A DNA stretch of 55,987 nt from Paracoccaceae bacterium (GTDB lineage Bacteria > Pseudomonadota > Alphaproteobacteria > Rhodobacterales > Rhodobacteraceae), in NCBI GenBank assembly GCA_027484915.1, contig JAIXSA010000100.1, forward strand, positions 1 to 55,987, read 5' to 3'. Of the stretch, positions 19,250 to 27,428 are shown in pieces (position 1 is the first letter of the stretch; the number at the start of each line of letters is the position of its first letter). The position numbers and the translations under genes were made by a program. The notes below the pieces were generated by a model. The model did no database searches. It was given only the letters and a program-made list of their open reading frames with translations, and was not told the origin of the DNA.

Positions 19250-21198
19250 TGGCGGCGACGCTTGCGAAACCCGGCTTTTTCCTTGACCAGCGGCGAGTTG
19301 CTCAGGCGATCCTGCTGGCGGCGCTGGTGCTGGTCCTGTTCCGGGGTGTGCTACCTGCGGGCCTGATCCGTCTGCCCGAGGGCATGGTCCTGCCCTTCGC
19401 CGACTGGATCAACGCGGCCTTCGCCTTTGCGCAGAACGACCTTGGGCTGATGACGCTGACCCGCGCCTTCTCGGACGCGGTGGAAGTCTGCCTAGATGTC
19501 ACGGCGAACCTGCTTTACGGCAAGTCGCGCTGGCCGAACGTCGGGCCAATCCCCTGGGTGGTGATCGCCGCGACCGCCGGGATGGCAGGCTATGCGCTTG
19601 GGGGCCTGCGTCTTGCCGTGCTGGCAGCCGGCACCTTCGTCTGGATCGCCGTGATGGGCCAGTGGAAATGGGCGATGGAGACGCTGTCGGTCATCGTCGT
19701 CGCCGTGCCCTTCTCGGTCGTCTTCGGCCTCCTCATGGGCGTCCTTGCCTGGCGCTACCGGATGGCCGAGCGCATCCTGAACCCCATCCTGAACATCGCG
19801 CAGTCGCTGCCGCACTTCGCCTATATGATCCCCGTGGTGGTCTTCATCGGCGTCGGGCCGAAGGCGGGGGCAATCGTCACGATCATCTTCTCGGTCCCGC
19901 CGATGATCCGCATGTCGCTTCTGGGCCTGCGCGCGGTCTCGCCCGAGATCATCGAAAGCGGCAAGATGAGCGGGACGACCCGCTGGCAGTTGATGACCCG
20001 CGTCCGACTGCCTGCGGCCCGGACCGAGATCCTGATCGGCGTCAACCAGGTCATCATGCAAAGCCTGGCGATGGTGGTACTGGCCAGCTTCATCGGTATG
20101 CCGGGGCTGGGGCAGAAGCTTCTGCAGCTTCTCCAGGCGCTGAAGATCGGGCTTTCGGTCGAGATCGGGATCACGATCGTCCTCTTGGCCATCGTGCTGG
20201 ACCGGATGTCCAAGGCCTGGGCGCTGAAGCAGCCGGAGCATGTGGAAGGTGCGACCTGGGTGCAGCGGCATCGGCTGCTGGCGGTCTGGCTGGGCCTGAT
20301 CGCTCTGGGCTTCCTGCTGGCCTGGTTGAACCCCTATTTCATCGAGGTCGAACGCAAGCAGGCCCTTAGTCTGGCCGACCCGCTGGATGCCGTCGTGGGC
20401 GGCTTGATCGACCTGATCGACCCCGTCGCCGACTGGCTGCGCTGGTTCCTGATCACCTGGGTCCTTATCCCCTTGCGCGACGCCTTCCTGTGGCTGCCGA
20501 CCTCGGCCGTGCTGGTGGCGCTAGCGGGGGCGGCCTGGAGGATTGGGGGCCTGCGGTCGGCGCTGGTCTGCCTGGCCTTCATCCTGCCCATCGCGTTGTC
20601 GGGCTGGTGGGACCGGGCGATGATCACGCTCTACACCGTCTTCGTCTCGGTTGCATTGGCGCTGGTGATTGGCGTTCCGCTTGGCCTTCTGGGGGCCGCG
20701 AACGAGGCCCGTGCGCGGCGGTTCCTTCTGGTCTGCGACACGGCCCAGACCTTCCCGAGCTTCATCTACCTGATCCCGGTGATCATGCTGTTCGGTGTGA
20801 ACGACGTGGCCGTCGTCGCGGCCGTGATGGTTTTCGCGACGGTTCCCATCGTCCGCTATACCATCGAGGGCTTGCGCAACATCCCGCCCGAGATCGTGGA
20901 ATCGGCCCAAATGTCGGGCGCAAGCGGCCGTCAGCTTCTGTGGCACGTCAAGCTGCCGCTGGCCCTGCCGACGCTGGTCGTGGGGGCGAACCAGTCGATC
21001 ATGTTCGCGCTCTTCATGGTGATCATCGCAGCCTTCATCGGCACGCAGGACCTGGGCCAAGAGATGCAGCGCGCCTTGTCGTCCACGGACGTCGGCAAGG
21101 GGTTGGTCCTGGGCCTGGCCGTGGCCTTCATGGGGCTGACGGCCGACCATCTGCTGATGAAATGGGCCCGCGGACGTGAGGCTACTGCGGGACGGTAA
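19246..21198 (+). CDS. TmoW-like ABC transporter permease, two fused permease domains
   Basis: A 650-residue inner-membrane protein with two complete binding-protein-dependent permease domains. The first EAA loop is GLRAVSPEIIESGKMSGTTR (third quarter of domain one, about residues 225-245) and the second is GLRNIPPEIVESAQMSGASG (about 545-565). Several extra hydrophobic helices precede each domain. A duplicated permease in one chain is unlike E. coli ProW but like TmoW as I recall it. An ATG three bases downstream (19249) is an alternative start. It should form the channel with the ATPase dimer and the upstream binding protein. Confidence 0.9.
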   Translation: MMAATLAKPGFFLDQRRVAQAILLAALVLVLFRGVLPAGLIRLPEGMVLPFADWINAAFAFAQNDLGLMTLTRAFSDAVEVCLDVTANLLYGKSRWPNVGPIPWVVIAATAGMAGYALGGLRLAVLAAGTFVWIAVMGQWKWAMETLSVIVVAVPFSVVFGLLMGVLAWRYRMAERILNPILNIAQSLPHFAYMIPVVVFIGVGPKAGAIVTIIFSVPPMIRMSLLGLRAVSPEIIESGKMSGTTRWQLMTRVRLPAARTEILIGVNQVIMQSLAMVVLASFIGMPGLGQKLLQLLQALKIGLSVEIGITIVLLAIVLDRMSKAWALKQPEHVEGATWVQRHRLLAVWLGLIALGFLLAWLNPYFIEVERKQALSLADPLDAVVGGLIDLIDPVADWLRWFLITWVLIPLRDAFLWLPTSAVLVALAGAAWRIGGLRSALVCLAFILPIALSGWWDRAMITLYTVFVSVALALVIGVPLGLLGAANEARARRFLLVCDTAQTFPSFIYLIPVIMLFGVNDVAVVAAVMVFATVPIVRYTIEGLRNIPPEIVESAQMSGASGRQLLWHVKLPLALPTLVVGANQSIMFALFMVIIAAFIGTQDLGQEMQRALSSTDVGKGLVLGLAVAFMGLTADHLLMKWARGREATAGR

Positions 21199-21208
21199 GG
21201 CGGGGAGG

Positions 21209-21283
21209 TGGCAGCCCGTAGGGGAGTCGAACCCCTCTTACCTGGTTGAAAACCAGGTGTCCTAACCGATAGACGAACGGGCC
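21209..21283 (-). tRNA. tRNA-Glu (anticodon UUC)
   Basis: The minus strand folds into a 75-base cloverleaf: acceptor GGCCCGT/ACGGGCT, D arm GTCT...GGAC, anticodon stem CCTGG/CCAGG around loop TTTTCAA (anticodon TTC), T arm AGGGG TTCGACT CCCCT, then G and an encoded CCA. It is identical over all 75 bases to the copy at 22234-22308. Confidence 0.97.
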
Positions 21284-21288
21284 ACTAC

Positions 21289-21311
21289 CGCGCCTGTTAC
21301 CCGCAGGCGCG
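21289..21311 (-). terminator. Hairpin between lytic transglycosylase and tRNA-Glu
   Basis: CGCGCCTG (21289-21296) and CAGGCGCG (21304-21311) form a perfect 8-bp stem with a 7-base loop, just downstream of the minus-strand transglycosylase stop at 21327 and 5 bases before the tRNA. There is no U tract, so it could be a weak terminator or processing signal. Confidence 0.4.
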
Positions 21312-21326
21312 AACGGGTGCAAGGGG

Positions 21327-22130
21327 TCAGCCGTCGATCTTGGCGCCCATGATCGCAATGGCCTGTTGATAGACCGTGGCGGCGTTCCATTCCTTGATCA
21401 CCGCAAAGTTCGGCTCGCCTTCCTGATAGCCCTTGCCGGGCTTCCAGCCCTTGTCCTTCAGATAGTTGGCGGTCGTGGCCAAGGCATCGGCCTGATTGTA
21501 AAGGTCGACAACGCCGTCGCCGTTGCCGTCCACCCCATAGGTATAGGCGTTGCCCGGCAGGAACTGCGTGTGGCCCAGTTCGCCATGCTTGGCGCCCACT
21601 GTGTCGGGCGAGATCATGCCCTTGTCGACCATCTTCAGCGCGCCGATCAGATGCGGGCGGAAGAAGTCCGACCGGCGGCAGTCGTAGGTCAGCGTGGCAA
21701 TGGCCGAGACGACATTCGTGTCGCCCATGAAGCCGCCGAAGCCCGTCTCCATCCCGTGGATCGCGATGAGCACGCCGGCGGGGACGCCGTAGGCCGCCTC
21801 CAAGCTGGCGTAGAAGTCGGGGTTCTTTGCCTTGCGGCTGCGGCCCTGCGACACGATGGTGTCGGCCCCGCGGACACTCAGGAACTTTTCCAAGCTGTAC
21901 TTGAAGCTTTTCTGGTTGCGATCCGCGCCAATCGTGGCCTTGGAATAGGAGGTCGCCAGCAGCGCCTCGATCCCGCGCTTGCCGACACCTTCGGCCTTGG
22001 CTTCCGCTGCCATTTCGGCCTTCCAGGACTCGTACTGCCCGCCAGTGTCACTGCAACTTGCTGCATACGACGCAAACGGGAGGGCGATCAGCAGGGCAGC
22101 GGCAGAAACACGGGACAGTCGTCTGAACAT
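21327..22130 (-). CDS. Lytic murein transglycosylase (MltB/SLT_2 family)
   Basis: A 267-residue peptidoglycan-cleaving enzyme with a signal peptide (about 1-24). The catalytic Glu128 is in IHGMETGFG, and the MltB-type features KFL, FYASLEAAYGVPAGVLIAI, ELGHTQFLPGNAYTYGVDG and DALATTANYLKDKGW follow in order. It would cut glycan strands to form 1,6-anhydromuramyl ends in the periplasm. The GTG just before the ATG at 22130 is an alternative start; AAGG precedes it. It has no C-terminal PG-binding domain, unlike longer relatives. It is flanked on both sides by identical tRNA-Glu genes. Confidence 0.92.
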   Translation of the reverse strand: MFRRLSRVSAAALLIALPFASYAASCSDTGGQYESWKAEMAAEAKAEGVGKRGIEALLATSYSKATIGADRNQKSFKYSLEKFLSVRGADTIVSQGRSRKAKNPDFYASLEAAYGVPAGVLIAIHGMETGFGGFMGDTNVVSAIATLTYDCRRSDFFRPHLIGALKMVDKGMISPDTVGAKHGELGHTQFLPGNAYTYGVDGNGDGVVDLYNQADALATTANYLKDKGWKPGKGYQEGEPNFAVIKEWNAATVYQQAIAIMGAKIDG

Positions 22131-22233
22131 CACGCACCTTTTCTTGGTAGTCGGGCCAATCTATTGAAGGACCAGCAACAATCAAGCACACCTTTTTGAG
22201 GCGCAACGTGGTTCCGCTGACAAATTGGTGAAG

Positions 22234-22308
22234 TGGCAGCCCGTAGGGGAGTCGAACCCCTCTTACCTGGTTGAAAACCAGGTGTCCTAACCGATAGACG
22301 AACGGGCC
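22234..22308 (-). tRNA. tRNA-Glu (anticodon UUC), second copy
   Basis: Same 75-base cloverleaf with anticodon TTC and encoded CCA as the copy at 21209-21283; only two or three bases beyond the ends are shared. It lies about 100 bases upstream of the transglycosylase start, on the same strand, and just downstream of recJ. Confidence 0.97.
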
Positions 22309-22370
22309 ACGCTGTCGGTGGAGCGGTGTGTAGAATCTGCGCCGGGGTTCCGCAAGAGGAAAAATGCGGC

Positions 22371-24110
22371 TTATGCCGGGGCGGCGTCGTCGAGGCGAAG
22401 CTGCACCCTGGTGCGGCCGTTCCAGTGGTTCAGCTCCAGCTTTCCGGCGAGGTGAAAGCGCTTGTGGCCGCCACTTTCGAGGGTGGGGCCAAGGGGGCCG
22501 TCGAAGGCCCCGAAGGCGATGGCGTCCAGCGCCGGGCCCGAGCCGTCGGTGACGGAGAGCTTGAGGTGGCTGTCGCCGATCCGGCGGCACGTGACGGCAG
22601 CATTGGCGAAGGCGAAGCGCGGCGCGGGAGCGGCTTGTCCGAAGGGGCCGGCATTCTCGATCTCTTCGACCAGCGGTACCGTGGCGGCCGAGGTCGCCAG
22701 CAAGCCATCGATCCGCAGGTCGCGTGGTCCCGTGGTGCCCGCACCCTGACGCGCCAAAAGCTCGCCCAGGCGGTCCATCGCGGGCTGGAGCTGCGCGCGC
22801 GTCAGGGTTAGACCCGCCGCCATCTTGTGCCCGCCGCCCTTCTGGATCAGCCCTTCGGCCGCGACGCGCTGGATCGCCGCGCCAAGGTCGACGCCGGGGA
22901 CCGAGCGGGCCGAACCCTTGCCGAGGTCGCCCTCAAAGCCGATCACGACCGAGGGGCGGTTCGCGGCCTCCTTCAGCCGGGCGGCGACGATGCCGACCAC
23001 GCCGGGGTGCCAGCCCTCGGCGGCGGCCCAGACGAGGGGGCCGTCAAGCCCGCGTGCCTCGGCCTGGGCAAGGGCTTCCTCGCGGACCCGCTCGGTGATC
23101 TCGCGCCGTTCGGTGTTGAGCTGGTCAAGGCGGGCGGCGATGCGGGAGGCTTCCATTTCGTCGTCGGTGGCCAGAAGCCGCGCGCCAAGGTCGGCCTGGC
23201 CAATGCGGCCACCGGCGTTGACGCGCGGGCCGAGGAGGAAGCCCAGGGCATAGCAGGTCGGGGCCTGGTCCATGCGGGCGATATCGGCAAGGGCACGCAG
23301 GCCGGGGCGGTCGCGACGGGCCATGATCTTCAGCCCCTGCCGGACGAAGGCGCGGTTGACGCCCGTCAGGGGGGCGACGTCCGCCACGGTGGCAAGCGCC
23401 ACGAGGTCGAGGAGCGCCATCAGATCGGGGGTCTGTTCGCCCCGTTGCTTGAGCCGGCGGTTCGCCTCCACCAGCAGCAGGAACACGACCCCGGCGGCGC
23501 AGAGATGGGCGAGAGAGCCGTCCTCGTCCTGCCGGTTGGGGTTCACGATGGCCAGCGCCTGCGGAAGGGTCTCCAGCGCGAGGTGGTGGTCGAGGATGAC
23601 GACCTCGGCCCCCTTCGCGGCAGCGATGGGCTCGTGAGAGAGGGTGCCGCAGTCGACGCAGAGGATAAGGTCGTGGGCGAGCGCGAGGGCGGACATGGCG
23701 GGGACGTTCGGCCCGTAGCCTTCGTCGATGCGGTCTGGGATGTAGAGGGTCGCCTGCAACCCGAAGGCCCGCAGCCAGACAAGAAGGAGTGCGGCGGAAG
23801 AGCCGCCGTCGACGTCGTAGTCGGCGAAAATGGCGATCCGCTCCTTGCGGGCGACGGCCTGCAGAAGGCGGTCGGCGGCGGTCGCCATGTCCTTCAGGGT
23901 CAGGGGGTCGGGCAGGAGGTCGCGCAGGGAGGGGGCGAGGAAGGCAGGGGCCTCCTCGGGTGCCACACCTCGGGCCGCGAGGATGCGGCAGAGGGGGAGC
24001 GAGAGGCGGGTCTGCTGGGCCATCCCTTCGGCCAGGCGGTCCTGCGCGGGGTCGGGGCCGACCCAGCGGCGGCCGGTGAGGGAGGTCGTGACGGAAAGGA
24101 AGGCAGTCAT
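22371..24110 (-). CDS. recJ: Single-stranded-DNA-specific exonuclease RecJ
   Basis: A 579-residue 5'-3' exonuclease acting in recombinational and mismatch repair. DHH-family motifs are intact: FADYDVDG (about 97-102), VDCG, ILDHH (about 174-176), and the DHHA1 motif GGGHKMAAG in the second half, followed by the OB-type C-terminal domain. The ATG at 24110 was chosen because the open frame further upstream has no RecJ match and includes intergenic repeat sequence. In related genomes recJ follows glpX; here an MFS gene lies between. Confidence 0.95.
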   Translation of the reverse strand: MTAFLSVTTSLTGRRWVGPDPAQDRLAEGMAQQTRLSLPLCRILAARGVAPEEAPAFLAPSLRDLLPDPLTLKDMATAADRLLQAVARKERIAIFADYDVDGGSSAALLLVWLRAFGLQATLYIPDRIDEGYGPNVPAMSALALAHDLILCVDCGTLSHEPIAAAKGAEVVILDHHLALETLPQALAIVNPNRQDEDGSLAHLCAAGVVFLLLVEANRRLKQRGEQTPDLMALLDLVALATVADVAPLTGVNRAFVRQGLKIMARRDRPGLRALADIARMDQAPTCYALGFLLGPRVNAGGRIGQADLGARLLATDDEMEASRIAARLDQLNTERREITERVREEALAQAEARGLDGPLVWAAAEGWHPGVVGIVAARLKEAANRPSVVIGFEGDLGKGSARSVPGVDLGAAIQRVAAEGLIQKGGGHKMAAGLTLTRAQLQPAMDRLGELLARQGAGTTGPRDLRIDGLLATSAATVPLVEEIENAGPFGQAAPAPRFAFANAAVTCRRIGDSHLKLSVTDGSGPALDAIAFGAFDGPLGPTLESGGHKRFHLAGKLELNHWNGRTRVQLRLDDAAPA

Positions 24111-24162
24111 GCGGACAGGGGTGCCGCAAAGGGGGCGGGCTGGCAAGGGGGTGTGGAGTGCG

Positions 24163-24232
24163 CCACGCGTGGGCAGCATTCTGTGGTGTTTGGAATCAAG
24201 GGGTTGGGTGTGGGCGTTGACGTTTTGGCAAG
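24163..24232 (+). repeat. Dispersed ~70-bp intergenic repeat, copy A
   Basis: It begins CCACGCGTGGGCAG, has TGGAATCAAGG and TTGGGTGTGGGCGTT in the middle, and ends TTTTGGCAAG. Two more copies in the same orientation occur at 42601-42663 and 55150-55218. This copy lies between the MFS gene and recJ. The start holds the palindrome CACGCGTG. No coding capacity is shared among copies. Confidence 0.75.
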
Positions 24233-24310
24233 CTCTTTGGCAAAGTAAATCTTTCGCTGTCCCGCCCTGTTCTGCGGAAAGGGACGCAGTTTGCGGACGA
24301 CTGCTTCGGT

Positions 24311-25504
24311 TCACCCGGATGTGTCGAGGCGGCGGTTGCGCCCCGCGAGCAGCATCAGGCTGGCTCCCGCAAGACTGAGAAGGGCGGCCACCGCCATGAA
24401 CGGCGTGTAGGATGAGGCCGAGTTAAGCGAGAAGACGGCCGCTGCAATCCAGACCGAGACGACCCGGGACAGATCGACAAGGGAGGTCGAAAGACCAACG
24501 CGGGACGGGATCGCCTCTTGTAGGTAGCTGATGTTGATGCTGAGCAGAGCAGCGATCGCGACGGCGGCGATGGCTTGCAGAAGGACGACCTGCAGGAAGC
24601 TGGAGACAAAGAGCATAAGCCCGAAGTAGACCGCGAAAACTGCGCTTGCCACGGCAAGGATCAGATCCTTTCGCACACGCATCGCAAGATAGCCCCAGCC
24701 GATCATCGCTGGAACCTCGATTGCCGCTGCAATCGAGGCGTTGATGCCGACTTGCGCCAGGCTGCCGTTGAGGTCGCGCAAGATGACCAGCGGCAGCAGC
24801 ACCATGTTCAACTGCACCGCGGCCATCGCAAAAGTGACGCCGACGATCCCTAACTTGTAAGGTGCGGCGATGCGGATGCGGGGTGGAGCGGCCGCTGGTT
24901 TGTCCGGGTCGGACGCAGGCACCCCGATCTTAGCGTCCGGTTGCAGCCAGAGCACGCCGATCACCAGGGTACATCCGACGTGGGCAATGGCCGAAAAGGC
25001 GAAGACCGAATAGGCCGACCAGCGCGCTGCAATCCACCCGGCAATGGGTGGCACGACAATCCAGGCCAAGGTGAACATGCTGCGCAGAACCGACAGGATG
25101 AACTCGGCCCGGTCGGGGTGGCTGCGGTTATAGTAGGCCCGGGAGAACGAAAAGCTTTGCGAAAAGAGCGCGTTGCCGAAGGGAACCAGCAGGCAGAAGG
25201 TCAGAACGAAGACAAAGGGCGTCTGGATGGCCCAGACAAGTCCGAAGGCGACAACCCCCATGACCGCGCATAGAAGGATCAGGACGCGCCGGTCGGTGAC
25301 CTTGTCGGACAGCCAGCCAAGCGCGACGGACGCGCACGCGCTGCCGACGGCGGTCAGCGCCATGACGGTGCCAAAGGCCGCATTCGACAGGCCAAGAGAA
25401 TCGACGCCCACAATGGCCCGGTAGGGAGTCATCGCGGCGAAGGCGGCACCGGACAGGAAGATGTTGGTGGCCAGTAAGCCGGTGACGCGGCGGGTGTTCA
25501 TCAT
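24311..25504 (-). CDS. MFS transporter (possibly sugar-efflux SetA-like)
   Basis: A 397-residue major facilitator protein with about twelve hydrophobic helices. The loop between helices 2 and 3 has the MFS motif GWLSDKVTDRRVL. The segment SHPDRAEFILSVLRSMFTLAWIVVPPIAGW resembles SetA-type sugar efflux proteins, but this is a loose match. Start ATG at 25504, with a second ATG at 25501. The gene sits between glpX and recJ, genes often adjacent in Rhodobacterales, and is bounded by a REP-like element on one side (25567) and a dispersed repeat on the other (24163). It seems somewhat less GC-rich than its neighbours, so it may have been acquired. Confidence 0.85.
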   Translation of the reverse strand: MMNTRRVTGLLATNIFLSGAAFAAMTPYRAIVGVDSLGLSNAAFGTVMALTAVGSACASVALGWLSDKVTDRRVLILLCAVMGVVAFGLVWAIQTPFVFVLTFCLLVPFGNALFSQSFSFSRAYYNRSHPDRAEFILSVLRSMFTLAWIVVPPIAGWIAARWSAYSVFAFSAIAHVGCTLVIGVLWLQPDAKIGVPASDPDKPAAAPPRIRIAAPYKLGIVGVTFAMAAVQLNMVLLPLVILRDLNGSLAQVGINASIAAAIEVPAMIGWGYLAMRVRKDLILAVASAVFAVYFGLMLFVSSFLQVVLLQAIAAVAIAALLSINISYLQEAIPSRVGLSTSLVDLSRVVSVWIAAAVFSLNSASSYTPFMAVAALLSLAGASLMLLAGRNRRLDTSG

Positions 25505-25566
25505 CCCTAGGGTCCTGCTGCAAGGTCCCGCATCGTTATCGATGAACGCCAGGTGCAGCAACCGGC

Positions 25567-25591
25567 GGTGCGCCATGAATGCGCACCCTAC
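25567..25591 (+). repeat. REP-like palindromic element, copy 1
   Basis: A 25-base element starting GGTGCGCCATGAATGCGCAC and ending CCTAC; arms GTGCGC/GCGCAC form a stem. The same 25 bases occur inverted at 55744-55768 and direct at 55849-55873, next to a REP-associated transposase gene. Here it lies between the MFS gene and glpX. Confidence 0.8.
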
Positions 25592-25599
25592 GGGTGGGA

Positions 25600-25617
25600 G
25601 TCGGGCTGAAGCCTGAC
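25600..25617 (-). terminator. Hairpin at the end of glpX
   Basis: GTCGGGCT (25600-25607) and AGCCTGAC (25610-25617) pair with one G-T wobble across a two-base centre, directly after the glpX stop codon. No U tract follows on the minus strand. It may be a weak terminator, or part of the REP-like unit next to it. Confidence 0.4.
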
Positions 25618-26583
25618 CTACTTGACCGGGGTCTTGTATGTCATCCGGCGGATCGAGCCGGATTTGGAGCGCATCAGGATGGTCTCCAACGTAACCCAAC
25701 CCGGATCGCGCTTGATGCCGGCGAGAAGTGAGCCCGAGGTCACCCCGGTGGCGGCAAAGATCACGTCGGCGCGGACGAGGTCGTCGCGGGTGTAGACGCG
25801 GTCGAAGTTGGTGATGCCGGCCTTGCGGGCGCGGGCGCGTTCGTCGTCGTTGCGGAAGAGAAGCTTGCCGTAGAACTGGCCGCCCATGCATTTCAGCGCG
25901 GCGGCGGCGAGGACGCCCTCTGGTGCGCCGCCGGACCCCATGTACATGTCGATGCCGGTCAGCTCGGGCTCGGCGCAGTGCATGACGCCCGCGACGTCGC
26001 CGTCGGTGATCAGGCGGATCGCGGCGCCGGTGGAGCGGACTTCGGCGATCAGGTCCTCATGCCGGGGGCGGTCGAGGATGCAGACGGTGATGTCCTCGGT
26101 CGAGCAGCCCTTGGCGGCGGCGAGGTTCGAGACGCGTTCCGAAGGGGACATGGCGAGGGTCACGGTGCCGGGCTTCAGGCCGGGGCCGATGGCGAGCTTG
26201 TCCATGTAGACGTCGGGGGCGTGCAGAAGCGTGCCGCGCGGGGCCATCGCGATGACCGTGAGGGCGTTCGGCATGTCCTTGGCGGTCAGCGTGGTGCCTT
26301 CCAGGGGGTCGAGGGCGATGTCGACCTCGGGGCCGTTGCCGGTGCCGACTTCCTCGCCGATATAGAGCATCGGGGCCTCGTCACGCTCACCCTCGCCGAT
26401 GACGACGACGCCCTTGATGTCGAGAAGGTTCAGCTGGTCGCGCATCGCGTTGACGGCGGCCTGGTCGGCGGCTTTTTCATCGCCGCGGCCGATCAGGCGG
26501 GCCGAGGCGAGGGCGGCGGCTTCTGACACGCGGCCAAGGCCGAGGGACAGGAGACGGTCCTGGAATTGCGATTTTTCAGACAT
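25618..26583 (-). CDS. glpX: Class II fructose-1,6-bisphosphatase GlpX
   Basis: A 321-residue cytosolic enzyme that hydrolyses fructose 1,6-bisphosphate to fructose 6-phosphate in gluconeogenesis and the Calvin cycle. GlpX features are complete: GVVVIGEGERDEAPML, DIALDPLEGTTLTAKD, the IALAMSP-like ALAMSPSERV, and MGSGGAPEGVLAAAALKCMGGQF. Length is typical. It follows hom in the usual order, separated here by a small secreted-protein gene on the opposite strand. Confidence 0.95.
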   Translation of the reverse strand: MSEKSQFQDRLLSLGLGRVSEAAALASARLIGRGDEKAADQAAVNAMRDQLNLLDIKGVVVIGEGERDEAPMLYIGEEVGTGNGPEVDIALDPLEGTTLTAKDMPNALTVIAMAPRGTLLHAPDVYMDKLAIGPGLKPGTVTLAMSPSERVSNLAAAKGCSTEDITVCILDRPRHEDLIAEVRSTGAAIRLITDGDVAGVMHCAEPELTGIDMYMGSGGAPEGVLAAAALKCMGGQFYGKLLFRNDDERARARKAGITNFDRVYTRDDLVRADVIFAATGVTSGSLLAGIKRDPGWVTLETILMRSKSGSIRRMTYKTPVK

Positions 26584-26714
26584 GCGTCCCCCGGGGTTTT
26601 CGCTGGTGTAACCGGGGGTTGGCGAGGCGGCAAGCGTGGTGGCGCTAACAGAGACACGTGACTTTGACGGGCGCGTATGGAACGCTGGTTGCGGTGTTTC
26701 GGTCGGGAATGTGC

Positions 26715-27428
26715 ATGCGGTTCGGGTATGTGTGGCTTTGGCTCATGTCGGGCGGAATGACCGTCGCGCAGGAGCTGCAGATCAACGAGACGCCCTATGC
26801 TGACCTGAAGGCGCTGAAGCCTATGGTCGAGACGTTCCAGGCGCATGCGAAGGCTTCGTTCTGGGACGAACTGGAGATCGACATGGCGCGTGTCGGACAG
26901 ATTCTGGCGGGGCAGAGCCTGCGGGCGCGGACGGGGCGGGGCCTTGATACGCACTGGGTGCTGGAGGACCGCTCGGCAGAAGTGCCGCTACGGCTGGCGA
27001 CGGGGAGCGAGGGGCCGGTGGCGGGGGTGGTGCAAGACGGTGCATTTGGCGGATATGCGCTGGCGGGGATCGGGCCGAAGCAGACCGGGATGGGCAACAT
27101 GCGGTTGGGAAGCGGCATCGTGACGGTGGTTTTCGAAGACCTGCAGTGCCTGTTTGGACTGCGGACCTGGCTGGACGGCGGGCAGGACAACATCGTGATG
27201 CGCGACTATCCCGAGGGTAACCTGAACGTGATCTTCTGGAACGAGGCGGGCGAAGAGCTTGCGGATTTCAGGCGGTATCTCGACCAGGGGCTGCTGGAGA
27301 TCGGCTATATCCAGTCGGCAGGAAGCTACCCCGAGATCAAGGCGGTCACGATCCAGAATCTCGACCCCGGGGGGATCGGGATCGACGAGATCCTGTATGC
27401 GCCGATGTGCCCGATGATGGTGTCCTAG
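26715..27428 (+). CDS. Hypothetical secreted protein
   Basis: About 237 residues with a signal peptide (MRFGYVWLWLMSGGMTVAQ, cut near QELQ). I do not recognise a family with certainty. The C-terminal half (VTVVFEDLQCLFGLRTWLDGGQDN, LNVIFWNEAGEELADF, VTIQNLDPGGIGIDEILY) alternates strands like a secreted beta-sandwich, and ...DPGGIGIDEI recalls domains of extracellular or PEP-CTERM-type proteins. Two Cys near positions 155 and 233 could pair. Start is uncertain (26709 or 26715). Its stop overlaps the convergent hom stop by 4 bases. It sits on the opposite strand between hom and glpX. Confidence 0.7.
   Translation: MRFGYVWLWLMSGGMTVAQELQINETPYADLKALKPMVETFQAHAKASFWDELEIDMARVGQILAGQSLRARTGRGLDTHWVLEDRSAEVPLRLATGSEGPVAGVVQDGAFGGYALAGIGPKQTGMGNMRLGSGIVTVVFEDLQCLFGLRTWLDGGQDNIVMRDYPEGNLNVIFWNEAGEELADFRRYLDQGLLEIGYIQSAGSYPEIKAVTIQNLDPGGIGIDEILYAPMCPMMVS

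Noticed and set aside
21209-22308. Attachment sites of an integrated element
   Set aside because: The repeats are complete functional tRNA genes and the segment between holds only a housekeeping-type transglycosylase, with no integrase or mobile genes.
22827-24248. Plus-strand open frame of 473 codons opposite recJ
   Set aside because: RecJ motifs are intact on the minus strand; the plus frame is a Gly/Val-rich shadow.
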